Below are positions 6,969 to 16,435 of a stretch of DNA of 48,753 nucleotides, piece after piece. The DNA is taken from the NCBI RefSeq assembly GCF_004341205.1, contig NZ_SLUL01000018.1, positions 1-48,753 of the forward strand, given 5' to 3'. The notes below the pieces were generated by a model. That model made no database searches, was not told the DNA's origin, and saw only the letters and a list, made by a program, of their open reading frames with translations. The stretch is from Thermolongibacillus altinsuensis (GTDB lineage: Bacteria; Bacillota; Bacilli; Bacillales; Anoxybacillaceae). How positions within the stretch are numbered: the stretch's first letter is position 1; every line of letters begins with the position of its first letter. Both the position numbers and the translations under genes were made by a program.

Positions 6969-7988
6969 TTATTTCACTACTTTTCCTTGGACAGAACGGG
7001 CAATGGAAATCATTTCTTCTTTCGTTAAATCGTTTGATGCGAGAATAAAGTCAACTCCTTTATAAGACCAAGTAAGCGACTGTTCTGTTAGCGCCCCAAC
7101 TGCAAAACCTAAATCAACCGGTTCGCCGCTTACCGATGTGGAAACGCTCATGGTTGGAAGTGCATGTGCTTTTTCTTGAACGAGCGTAAATGATTTCTCA
7201 CCAGTGAACGTCATAATGATTCTTTTTCCGTTTTCTGTAACAAACTCTTTTTCTTCTGCTAGCTCGACACCATCTAACTGATAAAGAGGATACATAACTG
7301 GAACCGCTTGTTGATTCGCTTCTTTTGTTGCCAAATTTGCATCATCAAGCTGTGCTCTCGTCATGTTTTTATTGACGTCAAAGGCATTATCGTCGAAATT
7401 TGCATTCCATTCCACTTTTGCAAATTCAACGGTTAAAAGCGGATTTAAGTCAACATCCATGACTGTTACTTTTACAGGAGATAAATCTTTTTTACTTAAC
7501 ATAATTTCCTGCTTTGGAAGCATTTTTTTATTTTCATAGTTTGTTTTTGTTTGAAACACATAATGATCTTTTGTCGCCTTAAACATGGCTTTTGAATCCG
7601 CTAAAATATCTTTTACTAATGACTCATAAAGGTAGACTTGGCTGCTATTTTGCGGCCAATCGCTTTGAAAACGAAAACTTTTGTTTAACGCTGGAGTGAG
7701 AACAAATACTCCTTCATCATTCCGCAAAATCATTTGATGCTGATCACGTTCAGCATTTTTTAAGTTGACGCGATAATAGCTCGGCGACTTATGCCAAATT
7801 TCAATTTCGTACACTTGTGGTTCCGTTCCTGTTTGTAATGTCATCTTCGCTTCGGCTTTATAGCCAGACATCTTCTGCACCTTTTCATCCAACGCCTTCA
7901 ACACATCTTCTTGTGACTTCTCACCGCAAGCAGCAAGCCCGACTAACAGAAAAAGTAGAAAAAAACAAAAAAGCACACGTTTTTTCAT
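6969..7988 (-). CDS. ydcC: LolA-fold sporulation lipoprotein (YdcC type)
   Basis: A 339-residue lipoprotein. It has a Lys/Arg-rich start, a hydrophobic segment and a lipobox LAAC with Cys21, so it should be anchored on the outer face of the membrane. The rest resembles the LolA/RseB-like fold shared by YdcC and clostridial GerS. B. subtilis ydcC is a sporulation gene located between acpS and alr, and the position here is the same. GerS is needed for cortex hydrolysis, so a part in spore membrane or cortex events is reasonable but not shown here. Confidence 0.88.
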   Translation of the reverse strand: MKKRVLFCFFLLFLLVGLAACGEKSQEDVLKALDEKVQKMSGYKAEAKMTLQTGTEPQVYEIEIWHKSPSYYRVNLKNAERDQHQMILRNDEGVFVLTPALNKSFRFQSDWPQNSSQVYLYESLVKDILADSKAMFKATKDHYVFQTKTNYENKKMLPKQEIMLSKKDLSPVKVTVMDVDLNPLLTVEFAKVEWNANFDDNAFDVNKNMTRAQLDDANLATKEANQQAVPVMYPLYQLDGVELAEEKEFVTENGKRIIMTFTGEKSFTLVQEKAHALPTMSVSTSVSGEPVDLGFAVGALTEQSLTWSYKGVDFILASNDLTKEEMISIARSVQGKVVK

Positions 7989-8064
7989 TGTTTCAACCCC
8001 TTTACCCCATTTGACTTAAACTTTCATAAGTCATCATATGAGGCAAAGTGGACAAATATGCAGA

Positions 8065-8430
8065 CTAGCTTGACAAGCGTTCAATAATTACTTGCGCAAT
8101 CGCATAATGCTTGCTATGAGAAATCGATACATGGATGCGTTCGTCGGCAGAAGACGCACAGACGATAAACGGCCTTCCGCTCTCGTCATTTTTTACTTCA
8201 ATATCTTTAAAGCTAAAAGCGGAACCGATTCCTGTGCCTAACGCCTTGGCATAAGCTTCTTTCACCGCAAACCTTCCCGCTAAAAACTCAATTTGTCTTT
8301 TTTTCGCCAACTGCAAAAAGATTTGTTTTTCTCCATCGGTCAAAATGCGTTCAACAAATTTTGGCTGCCGCTCGATGATTTCCTCAATTCTTTTTAATTC
8401 AACAAGATCAATGCCAATTCCGATAATCAT
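8065..8430 (-). CDS. acpS: holo-[acyl-carrier-protein] synthase
   Basis: A 121-residue AcpS-type phosphopantetheinyl transferase. It moves 4'-phosphopantetheine from CoA to apo-ACP and is needed for fatty acid synthesis. The family hallmarks are visible: GIDLVE at residues 6-11 (Mg-binding Asp8) and [12 protein letters not shown] near residues 54-65. The length is normal. ATG is preceded by GAAAGGGGA. It lies between cshA and ydcC. B. subtilis has ydbS, ydbT and ydcA between cshA and acpS; none is present here. Confidence 0.96.
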   Translation of the reverse strand: MIIGIGIDLVELKRIEEIIERQPKFVERILTDGEKQIFLQLAKKRQIEFLAGRFAVKEAYAKALGTGIGSAFSFKDIEVKNDESGRPFIVCASSADERIHVSISHSKHYAIAQVIIERLSS

Positions 8431-8456
8431 AAAAAATCCCCTTTCTGAACAAAAAA

Positions 8457-8483
8457 GAAGCTATCCGCGTTTAGGACAGCTTC
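8457..8483 (-). terminator. terminator after cshA
   Basis: GAAGCTATCC and GGACAGCTTC form a 10-bp stem (one G-U pair on the minus strand), followed by TTTTTTG. Confidence 0.8.
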
Positions 8484-8493
8484 CATGATATTT

Positions 8494-9906
8494 TCAGCGT
8501 TTACTTGAGCGAACTTTTGATACACGTGAACGAGAATCGCCTTTCCGATGGCGACCATGAATTTGCCGCTTTTTCTCCTTTTTCACTGGCAATGGCGGTT
8601 CTTCGGTCAGTTGAACAGGCGTTGTATCCGGTTCTTTTGTGAGCATTTTAATACAAGCTGCCACAAGCGAAACGGAATCATGCTCTTCCAACAGCTGTTC
8701 AGCAGCGCGTTTATAAAACGATAAATTGTTGTTTTCAATCGTTGCAAGCAATTTTTCAATCGCCGCTCGCTGTTGTCCTTCGAGCGCCTCATCTAACGTC
8801 GGCGGTTTCATTCGTTCCATTTTTCGCTTCGTCGTTCGTTCAATATGATGAAGTTGACCAATTTCTCGCGGCGTCACAAACGTAATCGCAATTCCTGTTT
8901 TCCCTGCACGTCCTGTCCGTCCGATGCGGTGAACGTAACTTTCGGGATCTTGTGGAATATCAAAGTTATATACGTGTGTCACGCCTGAAATGTCCAATCC
9001 GCGTGCGGCGACGTCAGTAGCAACTAAAATATCAATCGATCCTTCTTTAAACTTGCGCAATACCGATAAACGTTTCGCTTGACTTAAATCGCCGTGAATG
9101 CCTTCCGCCGCATATCCGCGCAAATTGAGCGCTTCCGCTAATTCGTCGACACGACGTTTCGTTCGGCCAAACACAATCGCCAATTCTGGAGATTGAATAT
9201 CGAGCAAGCGCGTCAACGTGTCAAATTTCTTTTTCTCTTGTATTTCAATATAATATTGTTCAATGTTTGGCACTGTCATCTCTTTTGCCTTAACGCGAAC
9301 AAGTTCAGGATTTTGCATAAATCGCTCAGCAATGCGGCGAATCGGCTCAGGCATCGTCGCTGAAAAAAGCAACGTTTGCCGCTCGCGTGGCACATGTCCT
9401 AAAATGGCTTCAATATCGTCAACGAATCCCATGTTAAGCATTTCGTCCGCTTCATCCAATACAACCGTATGCACATGCTGCAAGCGCAACGTTTTACGTT
9501 GAATATGGTCAATAATTCTGCCTGGTGTCCCAACAATAATATGCGGATGTTTTTTTAGCGCGCGAATTTGCCGTTCAATATCTTGACCGCCGTAAATCGG
9601 TAAAACGCGCACACGTTTGGTCGAACCAATTTTATATAGTTCCTCTGAAACTTGAATCGCTAACTCTCTTGTCGGAGCGATCACGATCGCTTGAACAGCA
9701 TCGTTATTCATATCGATTTTTTCAACTAACGGGATGCCAAACGCAGCGGTTTTCCCTGTTCCTGTTTGCGCTTGACCAATGACATCGCGATTTTGCAAGC
9801 TAAGCGGAATCGTCGCCGCTTGAATCGGGGTTGCTTCTTCAAACCCCATTTTGCTGATCGCTTTCATTAACTCTGAACTTAATCCTAACTCTCGAAATGT
9901 AATCAA
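8494..9906 (-). CDS. cshA: DEAD-box RNA helicase CshA
   Basis: A 470-residue ATP-dependent RNA helicase closely resembling B. subtilis CshA (YdbR), which acts in ribosome assembly, cold tolerance and the RNA degradation machinery. Motifs in order: Q motif (GFEEATPIQ), motif I AQTGTGKT (46-53), PTRELA, DEAD (151-154), SAT (182-184), then ARGLD and [10 protein letters not shown] in the second RecA-like domain. The C terminus is rich in Lys, Arg and Ser and probably binds RNA. The start is TTG, with AAAGGAG about 10 nt upstream; no in-frame ATG lies near. It is flanked by terminators on both sides and is probably its own unit. Confidence 0.95.
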   Translation of the reverse strand: MITFRELGLSSELMKAISKMGFEEATPIQAATIPLSLQNRDVIGQAQTGTGKTAAFGIPLVEKIDMNNDAVQAIVIAPTRELAIQVSEELYKIGSTKRVRVLPIYGGQDIERQIRALKKHPHIIVGTPGRIIDHIQRKTLRLQHVHTVVLDEADEMLNMGFVDDIEAILGHVPRERQTLLFSATMPEPIRRIAERFMQNPELVRVKAKEMTVPNIEQYYIEIQEKKKFDTLTRLLDIQSPELAIVFGRTKRRVDELAEALNLRGYAAEGIHGDLSQAKRLSVLRKFKEGSIDILVATDVAARGLDISGVTHVYNFDIPQDPESYVHRIGRTGRAGKTGIAITFVTPREIGQLHHIERTTKRKMERMKPPTLDEALEGQQRAAIEKLLATIENNNLSFYKRAAEQLLEEHDSVSLVAACIKMLTKEPDTTPVQLTEEPPLPVKKEKKRQIHGRHRKGDSRSRVSKVRSSKR

Positions 9907-9940
9907 TGTTTTCCTACTCCTTTTATGTTACTTACTAAAA

Positions 9941-9970
9941 AAGGCATTCCCGTATATACGGAAGTGCCTT
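9941..9970 (-). terminator. terminator after murF
   Basis: AAGGCA-TTCC and GGAAG-TGCCTT pair with a small bulge around a CGTATATACG palindrome. On the minus strand it is followed by TTTTTTAG. Confidence 0.7.
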
Positions 9971-10053
9971 GATCGAATCATTCAACGGACAACTCTAGGC
10001 TATCATACCATTTTATACATTTATTTTCAACAATTTCAATTATCGTCTTTTAT

Positions 10054-11427
10054 TTAACAAAGGAAATTAACAATTTCTTCTAATTTCATCCCCCGTGAAG
10101 CTTTCAACAAAATGACATCATTACTTGAAGCAATGCTTGCTAAATCTCGAGCTAAAGCTTCCTTGTCATCGTATGCGTTGACACGACCAGATGGGAAGCG
10201 ATCGGCTGCCGCTTTCGCAATATGTTGAGCGAGACGACCATATGTGAATACGTAATCGATTTTAGTCGGTTTTAACATTTGCCCGATTTCTTCATGAAAC
10301 TGTACTTCTTGTTCGCCAAGTTCAAGCATATCACCAAGTACGGCAATTTTCTTTTCATACCCTGTCAATTCTTCCAGCAATTGAATCGCGGCTTTCATTG
10401 ACGTTGGGCTTGCATTGTAAGCATCGTTAATAATGGTGAGACCGTTTGCTTGCTTTGTAATTTCTGTACGCATTTTTGTAACGGATACATTTCGTAAACC
10501 ATCGGCAATCGCCTGCCAATCTAACTGAAAATGACGGGCAACCGCAATCGCCGCGAGCGCATTATACACATGATGGCGCCCCAAGAGCGGCATCAATAGC
10601 GAAACATTCGGTGCTTCGTTTACGACAAATGTCGTCCCTTCCGCATTCATAGAAACCGAAAGCGGATAATAGTCGTTTGTTTTTTCTTTTCCAAATGTTC
10701 GAACGTTCTCTAACTTCATGGATTGCACACGTTTTGTTAAAAGCGGTTCATCGCCGTTGTAGACAAATAACCCATTTTGGTGCAACCCTTGCACAATTTC
10801 GAATTTCGCTTGTGCAATGCCATCGCGTGAGCCGAGTTCTTGCAAATGTGCTTCCCCGATATTCGTAATCACTGCAACATCTGGTTTCGCCAGCTTTGAA
10901 AGAAGCTCGATTTCACCGAAGTTGCTCATTCCCATCTCGACGACAGCATACTCCGTATCTTCTTCTAAGCGAAGAAGCGTCAACGGCACACCGATATGGT
11001 TGTTTAAATTTCCTTCTGTTTTCTGCACTTTATACGTTGTCGCTAGCAAAGAAGCAATCATGTCTTTCGTCGTCGTCTTTCCGTTGCTTCCTGTTACTCC
11101 AATGACACGGATGTTCAACTGTTCGCGATAACGGCTAGCTAATCGCTGCAACGCCTTTAACGTATCATCTACAAAAATAAGCGGAACGCCCGTTGGTGCG
11201 TTTGGTTCATCCTTGCTCCAAAGCGCAGCTTTTGCCCCTTTGTTGAACGCATCCATCACAAACTGATGACCGTTAAATTTCTCTCCTTTTAAAGGAACAA
11301 ACAAATTGCCTTCCGCAATCGCGCGCGTATCGGTCGAAACACCGTGAATGAAAACAGATTCATACGCTTCGTCTAAGCCAAATCCTTGCACCATGTTTTG
11401 AATTTCCACTAACGAACGAGTAATCAT
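10054..11427 (-). CDS. murF: UDP-MurNAc-tripeptide--D-Ala-D-Ala ligase
   Basis: A 457-residue Mur ligase that adds D-Ala-D-Ala to UDP-MurNAc-tripeptide, the last cytosolic step of the peptidoglycan precursor. The ATP-binding motif TGSNGKTT is at about 112-119, the central Mur domain has VVEMGMSNFGEI, and NDAYNASPTSM marks the C-terminal domain. The frame is open to a TTG one codon upstream, but ATG at 11427, 7 nt after AGGTG, gives MITRSLVEI, parallel to B. subtilis MurF, and is preferred. It starts 16 bp after ddl and forms an operon with it. Confidence 0.95.
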   Translation of the reverse strand: MITRSLVEIQNMVQGFGLDEAYESVFIHGVSTDTRAIAEGNLFVPLKGEKFNGHQFVMDAFNKGAKAALWSKDEPNAPTGVPLIFVDDTLKALQRLASRYREQLNIRVIGVTGSNGKTTTKDMIASLLATTYKVQKTEGNLNNHIGVPLTLLRLEEDTEYAVVEMGMSNFGEIELLSKLAKPDVAVITNIGEAHLQELGSRDGIAQAKFEIVQGLHQNGLFVYNGDEPLLTKRVQSMKLENVRTFGKEKTNDYYPLSVSMNAEGTTFVVNEAPNVSLLMPLLGRHHVYNALAAIAVARHFQLDWQAIADGLRNVSVTKMRTEITKQANGLTIINDAYNASPTSMKAAIQLLEELTGYEKKIAVLGDMLELGEQEVQFHEEIGQMLKPTKIDYVFTYGRLAQHIAKAAADRFPSGRVNAYDDKEALARDLASIASSNDVILLKASRGMKLEEIVNFLC

Positions 11428-11443
11428 CAACCTTCACCTAACT

Positions 11444-12514
11444 TTAAAATGTGTACGTAATTTGCTGTTTTTCTTGATGACGTTCGATCGCCAATTGAAT
11501 CAGCCGTTCAATTAATTGGGTATACGAAACGCCGCTATGTTTCCAAAGAAGCGGGAACATGCTAAATGGAGTGAATCCCGGCATCGTGTTAACTTCATTA
11601 ATATAAACCGTGCCATCAGCTGTTAAGAAAAAGTCGGCGCGAACAAGTCCTGATAAATCAAGTGCTTTAAATGCTTTTAGCGCCATCGTTTTAATTGTTT
11701 CATACTCTTCTTCCGTAATGGATGCTGGAATGATTAGTTCCGTATCTCCGTCTTGATACTTTGCTTCATAGTCGTAAAATTCTTTTTTCGGTACGATTTC
11801 ACCGACGACCGAACAAATCGGTTCATCGTTTCCGATTACCCCGATTTCGACTTCGCGGCCAACAATCGCTTCTTCGACAATGATTTTTCGATCATAACGG
11901 AACGCCTCAGCAAAGGCCGCTTCTAAATCGGCACGCGTTTTACATTTGTTGATGCCGACGCTGGAACCCGCGTTGGCCGGTTTGACGAAACAAGGATACC
12001 CAATTTCATGTTCTACAATTGTATACGCTTCTTCCGCGGAACGCTCCCATTCTTTCTTCAAAAAAGAAACGTATTTCGCTTGGTTTAAACCGGCTTGTGC
12101 AAATAAATTTTTCATGATCACTTTATCCATGCCAACCGCAGAAGCGAGCACGCCGTTTCCGACGTATGGAATGTTCAATAATTCAAGCAAACCTTGTACC
12201 GTCCCATCTTCTCCGTTCGGTCCGTGCAAAAGCGGGAAAATGACGTCGACTGTTTGCTCATCTTCCGCGTTTGTCGGACGAAGCGCAAGCGTGGATAGAG
12301 CCGGTGCGCCTTGTTTTAATTCAAGCTGCTTTACATCTTGAACTTCACCTGTAATCGCTGCTCCCCGCACCCACTGTCCTTCTGTCGTAATGTAAATAGG
12401 AATCACTGTAAATTTTTCTTTATCGACCGCATTAATAACCGATAACGCTGTTTGTAACGACACTTTATGTTCAGGCGATTTGCCGCCGTATAAAACCCCA
12501 AGTTTCACTTTCAT
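11444..12514 (-). CDS. ddl: D-alanine--D-alanine ligase
   Basis: A 356-residue ATP-grasp ligase joining two D-alanines. Visible motifs are [11 protein letters not shown] at the N terminus, [12 protein letters not shown] in the middle, [11 protein letters not shown] and [15 protein letters not shown] near the C-terminal active site. An AGAGGAGG site precedes the ATG. It is the first gene of the ddl-murF pair, and its product is the direct substrate of MurF. The minus strand upstream has TGTTACAAT, a possible extended -10 box, near 12550. Confidence 0.96.
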   Translation of the reverse strand: MKVKLGVLYGGKSPEHKVSLQTALSVINAVDKEKFTVIPIYITTEGQWVRGAAITGEVQDVKQLELKQGAPALSTLALRPTNAEDEQTVDVIFPLLHGPNGEDGTVQGLLELLNIPYVGNGVLASAVGMDKVIMKNLFAQAGLNQAKYVSFLKKEWERSAEEAYTIVEHEIGYPCFVKPANAGSSVGINKCKTRADLEAAFAEAFRYDRKIIVEEAIVGREVEIGVIGNDEPICSVVGEIVPKKEFYDYEAKYQDGDTELIIPASITEEEYETIKTMALKAFKALDLSGLVRADFFLTADGTVYINEVNTMPGFTPFSMFPLLWKHSGVSYTQLIERLIQLAIERHQEKQQITYTF

Positions 12515-12718
12515 AAAAAAGCCTCCTCTATTTTGTTCACTTTTCTTATTGTAACACGTTCGAGCCGATAAAGCGTCATTTATCTTTTTATTTATATGAT
12601 TTCATGAACCTGTTCGGCAACTGAAAAAATCTGTATTCGTCATTTGCGCAACTGCGCATACAATTTTCCTTATTTGGTAAAAGTATAAACAATAAAAATT
12701 CATAGAAGGTGTGCCCTT

Positions 12719-13795
12719 GTGAATGCTGTTCAAGTTTTTTTCATCTTAATATTATCAACCGGCTTAATGAATCACGTTATTGTTCTTCCATTTCTTTTGG
12801 AAACAGCTCAACGTGACGCTTGGATTTCAGCTCTTGTAACGATCGTCGCATTAGTGCTTTGGTTACCGATCGTCTATTTTATTATGAAACAGTCGAAACA
12901 AAAACATCTATTCGTTTGGTTAAAAACAACGTTCGGACGCCCTCTTGCATACGGGATTAGTGTGCTGATGAGCTTATATTTACTTCTCATTAGCTTTGTA
13001 ACCATAAAAGATACGATTACATTTACAACGACTTCTTACTTAACGTCAACACCAAACTTCGTGATTCTTATCGTTCTTTCGGCATTATGTTTTTGCAATG
13101 CGTATCTCGGTCTTTCGTCTGTCGCTAAAACAGCTGGAATGATCTTTCCATTTGTCATCTTACTCGGAATTTTCGTTGCGCTAGCAACGACGCCGTTTAA
13201 AGATTATTCGTTGTTAAAACCGGTGCTCGAAAATGGGTGGTCTCCTGTCTTCAAAAGCATGATTTACGCTGGAGCAGGCTACGCTGAGATTTTGCTTATT
13301 TTATGGGTCCAACATCAAGTTGATTCGAAAATTTCTTTTTGGAAACTTACGCTGTTTGCTATTTTAGCAGCAAGTTTAACGATTGGGCCGACCATTGGAG
13401 CCATTACAGAATTTGGACCGAGCGAAGCTGCATCTTTACGCTATCCTGCTTTTGAACAATGGCGCGTAATTAGCTTAGGAGCCTATCTTGAACATTTTGA
13501 TTTTCTTTCCATCTTTCAATGGCTTTCAGGGGCCTTTATTCGCATATCCATATTGACGGCGCTCATTCCCGAAATGTTTCATATAACAACGCGGCAATCA
13601 CGGTTATGGATTTTAATTTTTGTGTATATCGTCATTGGTTTGGCCGTTATGTATCCAATGAGCGATGACGTTTTTTTAGAAAAACTGGCCACGTTTATTT
13701 TGCCCATTTCTTGCTTCTTCCTAATCGCGATGTCGCTCCTCATTGCTTTTTGCGCTTTATTGGCTCGTATCAAAGAAAGGAGACGTACAAAATGA
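12719..13795 (+). CDS. spore germinant receptor subunit B (GerAB/GerKB family)
   Basis: A 358-residue integral membrane protein with about ten hydrophobic segments, of the GerAB family related to amino-acid permeases. Subunit B carries the germinant-binding pocket in known receptors. The start is GTG at 12719, preceded by AGAAGG. The stop overlaps the ATG of the A-subunit gene (ATGA), so the two are translationally coupled. The gene opens a three-gene operon. In B. subtilis gerA, gerB and gerK the A gene comes first; here B comes first. The germinant cannot be told from sequence. Confidence 0.92.
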   Translation: MNAVQVFFILILSTGLMNHVIVLPFLLETAQRDAWISALVTIVALVLWLPIVYFIMKQSKQKHLFVWLKTTFGRPLAYGISVLMSLYLLLISFVTIKDTITFTTTSYLTSTPNFVILIVLSALCFCNAYLGLSSVAKTAGMIFPFVILLGIFVALATTPFKDYSLLKPVLENGWSPVFKSMIYAGAGYAEILLILWVQHQVDSKISFWKLTLFAILAASLTIGPTIGAITEFGPSEAASLRYPAFEQWRVISLGAYLEHFDFLSIFQWLSGAFIRISILTALIPEMFHITTRQSRLWILIFVYIVIGLAVMYPMSDDVFLEKLATFILPISCFFLIAMSLLIAFCALLARIKERRRTK

Positions 13796-15270
13796 CTGCG
13801 ACTTCGACTACTTTTACCGTTTCAGAATCATCGTTGCACGATCATTTCGCTCGTTGTAAAGATGTTGTCATTTTGCCTTCGACGATTCAACCAGCTGATG
13901 GCAGTCGCCCGCTTTCGCTTCTTTTCGTTTATTGCGAAGAACTTTGTGATACAAAGCAATTAAAAGAGGTCATTTTTCCGATGTTCACAGAAATGGGGCG
14001 GCAATTTCCTTGTCGCTCTGTTACGGATATTGAAAAATATAAACTATTCCCAATGACATTGATTGGAAAAACGATTGCACCTGAACAACTTGATTTTCTT
14101 GTTTTTAATGGCGATCTGCTCGTCTACTTTGTCGAAGCGGACGTGCTCTATTCCATCACGCTGGCAAACCCACCCAACCGCAATCCAGAAGAACCAAACA
14201 CAGAAGTATCGATTCGCGGTCCAAAAGACGGATTTATTGAAGAAGTTGCTAAAAATGTCGCTCTTATTCGCAAACGATTAAAGACGAAGAGCCTACGTTA
14301 TGAACAAGTGATTGTCGGAAAGCGAAGCCAAACAAAAGTCGCCATTCTTTATATGGATGATATTATTAATCCAACGTTGATCCCAGAATTAAAGCGGAGA
14401 ATTTCAAATTTAGATATTGATGCGTTAACGGGAACGAACCAACTCGAAGAATTGATTGGCGAAACACGCGTTTCTTTATTTCCACGTTTCAGTTATACGG
14501 GAAGACCTGATTTTGTCGTCAATTCCCTCCTAAACGGCCGATTTGCGCTTCTTGTCGATGGGTCACCCACAGCATTAATTGGTCCTGCTAACTTAACCTT
14601 TTTGCTCAATACATCAGAAGATAATAGCACATCGTTTTTATTCGTTAGTTTTCAAAGAACGATTCGTTTAATCGGTGTTTCTTCATCCATTTTCTTGCCG
14701 GGACTTTGGGTTGCACTCACGACGTTTCACCCTGAACAGATTCCATTCACTTTGCTGGCAACCATCGTTTTGTCAAGACAAGGAGTGCCGTTGCCTGCCG
14801 CTTTAGAGATGTATATTATGCTCAGTTTATTTGAAATTTTTAAAGAGGCAGGGATGCGCCTTCCGCTTGCGGTTGGTCAAACACTCTCCGTTGTCGGCGG
14901 GCTCATCGTTGGACAGGCAGCCATTAATGCTGGTTTATCAGGACCAGGCTCTCTTGTCATCGCTGCGATTTCCGTTATTTCAACGTTTACGTTAGCCAAT
15001 CAATCGTTGGCAGGAACCGTGACGTTGCTGCGATTTATTGTTCTTATTTGTTCATCGCTGTTAGGTTTATTCGGATTTATTGTATCGATCTTTTTTATTT
15101 TAGTTAACGTAGCTAATATGACTTCCTTTAACATTCCGTATTTATCACCTTTATCCCCTTTAAATCGGGATGTATGGAAAGTGATCATTACAAGCGGTTG
15201 GAAATTGTTTAAAAAACGTCCAAAAATATTAGAAACCAAGGATAATACACCAAAAGGGGGGAAAGCATGA
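13792..15270 (+). CDS. spore germinant receptor subunit A (GerA family)
   Basis: A 492-residue GerAA-type protein. A large hydrophilic N-terminal part (about 1-240) precedes a membrane domain with several helices starting near residue 245 and a short charged tail. A-subunits of this family form ion channels that open during germination. The frame continues 27 codons upstream of 13792, but the ATG at 13792 has GGAG at 8 nt and overlaps the upstream stop by 4 bp, so it is chosen. The gene ends by overlapping the C-subunit start, again as ATGA. Confidence 0.94.
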   Translation: MTATSTTFTVSESSLHDHFARCKDVVILPSTIQPADGSRPLSLLFVYCEELCDTKQLKEVIFPMFTEMGRQFPCRSVTDIEKYKLFPMTLIGKTIAPEQLDFLVFNGDLLVYFVEADVLYSITLANPPNRNPEEPNTEVSIRGPKDGFIEEVAKNVALIRKRLKTKSLRYEQVIVGKRSQTKVAILYMDDIINPTLIPELKRRISNLDIDALTGTNQLEELIGETRVSLFPRFSYTGRPDFVVNSLLNGRFALLVDGSPTALIGPANLTFLLNTSEDNSTSFLFVSFQRTIRLIGVSSSIFLPGLWVALTTFHPEQIPFTLLATIVLSRQGVPLPAALEMYIMLSLFEIFKEAGMRLPLAVGQTLSVVGGLIVGQAAINAGLSGPGSLVIAAISVISTFTLANQSLAGTVTLLRFIVLICSSLLGLFGFIVSIFFILVNVANMTSFNIPYLSPLSPLNRDVWKVIITSGWKLFKKRPKILETKDNTPKGGKA

Positions 15271-16418
15271 ACGGACGCATCGCCCTATTTTGTCTTTCTC
15301 TCATCGTTTTATCCGGATGCTGGGGGGCAAAGGAAATTGATCATATCGCCTACATTCATGCAATCGGTATCGACTATGAAGAAGAAAAGGACGAACTTAT
15401 CGTTTACGCTCAACTCATTAGCTTTACGGGTCTAGCCAAAGTAGAAGCTGGCGGGCAAAGAGAACAGTCAATCGTTTCGATCGGTAAAGCAAAAGGGGAA
15501 ACATTTAACGTTGCGACGGATCGACTTTATGAAACCATTCAACAACAAGTATCATGGGGACATCTAAAAGGAATCATTTTCAGCGAACGAGCTTTAAAGA
15601 AAAAAAATATGAAAAACACCATCGATGTCTTGAGTCGATATAATGAAGTTCGCGACACGCTTTGGATCTATGCAACGAATCAACCTATTCGAAATGTTTT
15701 ACAAACCGTTCCGTTGTTAAACTATTCACCGTACTACTCATTAATCGCAAATCCGGAGGATATTTTTAACCAAAGCTCGTTCATCTCGCCTATTCGTTTA
15801 CATGCCTTTATTGCAGCTTCAGAAGAAAAAGCAAAAACCGTATACTTGCCGTCTCTTTCTGTCGATAAAAAAGCTTGGGAAGAACAGGAAAAGAAAAAAG
15901 ACATGTTAAAAATTGACCGAGTTTGTTTTCTACATGCATACAAACTAAAAGCATGCGTCAAGCGAGATCAACTAATCGGATTACGTTGGATGACAGCGAA
16001 AACAAAACGTACCCCTGTTTATATCAAAAAGGATGACAAGACGGTCGCTTCGCTGGTTGTCCTCGACCCTAAAACAAACATCTCGTACAAAATTGAAAAA
16101 GGAAAACCGCTCTTCACCGTTAACGTTAGCACGAAAGGAAGCATTCTTGAAATGCGCGAAGCTTTAAAAGAAAAAGAACTCATTTCATTGGCAGAAAAAA
16201 CGGTTCAACAAGAAATCGAATCGCTTTTTCAGCTTGGTTTAGAAAAAAATGTCGATACGTTAAATCTTTCAGAAGCGTTGTATCGACAAAATCCAAAACA
16301 ATGGCGAAAATACGCCAAAAATGGACAAATCCCATTAACAGAAGATTCCCTGCATCAAGTCAACGTGCAAATTAGCATCGAAACATACGGAAAATCAAAA
16401 CAAGAAGAAAAGCGGTAA
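15267..16418 (+). CDS. spore germinant receptor lipoprotein subunit C (GerAC family)
   Basis: A 383-residue GerAC-type lipoprotein. The signal peptide ends in LSGC with Cys18 as the lipid-bearing residue, followed by WGAKEID, typical of this family. It should sit on the outer face of the inner spore membrane and assemble with subunits A and B. An AAAGGGGGGAAAGC site precedes the ATG. The last codons lie inside the terminator that ends the operon. Confidence 0.94.
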   Translation: MNGRIALFCLSLIVLSGCWGAKEIDHIAYIHAIGIDYEEEKDELIVYAQLISFTGLAKVEAGGQREQSIVSIGKAKGETFNVATDRLYETIQQQVSWGHLKGIIFSERALKKKNMKNTIDVLSRYNEVRDTLWIYATNQPIRNVLQTVPLLNYSPYYSLIANPEDIFNQSSFISPIRLHAFIAASEEKAKTVYLPSLSVDKKAWEEQEKKKDMLKIDRVCFLHAYKLKACVKRDQLIGLRWMTAKTKRTPVYIKKDDKTVASLVVLDPKTNISYKIEKGKPLFTVNVSTKGSILEMREALKEKELISLAEKTVQQEIESLFQLGLEKNVDTLNLSEALYRQNPKQWRKYAKNGQIPLTEDSLHQVNVQISIETYGKSKQEEKR

Positions 16419-16435
16419 GAACGTCTTACCGCTTT
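16409..16435. terminator. bidirectional terminator overlapping two stop codons
   Basis: AAAGCGGTAAGA and TCTTACCGCTTT form a perfect 12-bp stem with a 3-nt loop. The germinant C-subunit stop (16416-16418) and the converging glycosyltransferase stop (16426-16428) lie within the two arms. Confidence 0.85.

Noticed and set aside
12600-12718. sigma-G promoter ahead of the germinant receptor operon.
   Set aside because: GCATA and GTATAA can be picked out but the spacing (about 21 bp) and the -10 match are poor; expected biologically, not supported well enough to list.
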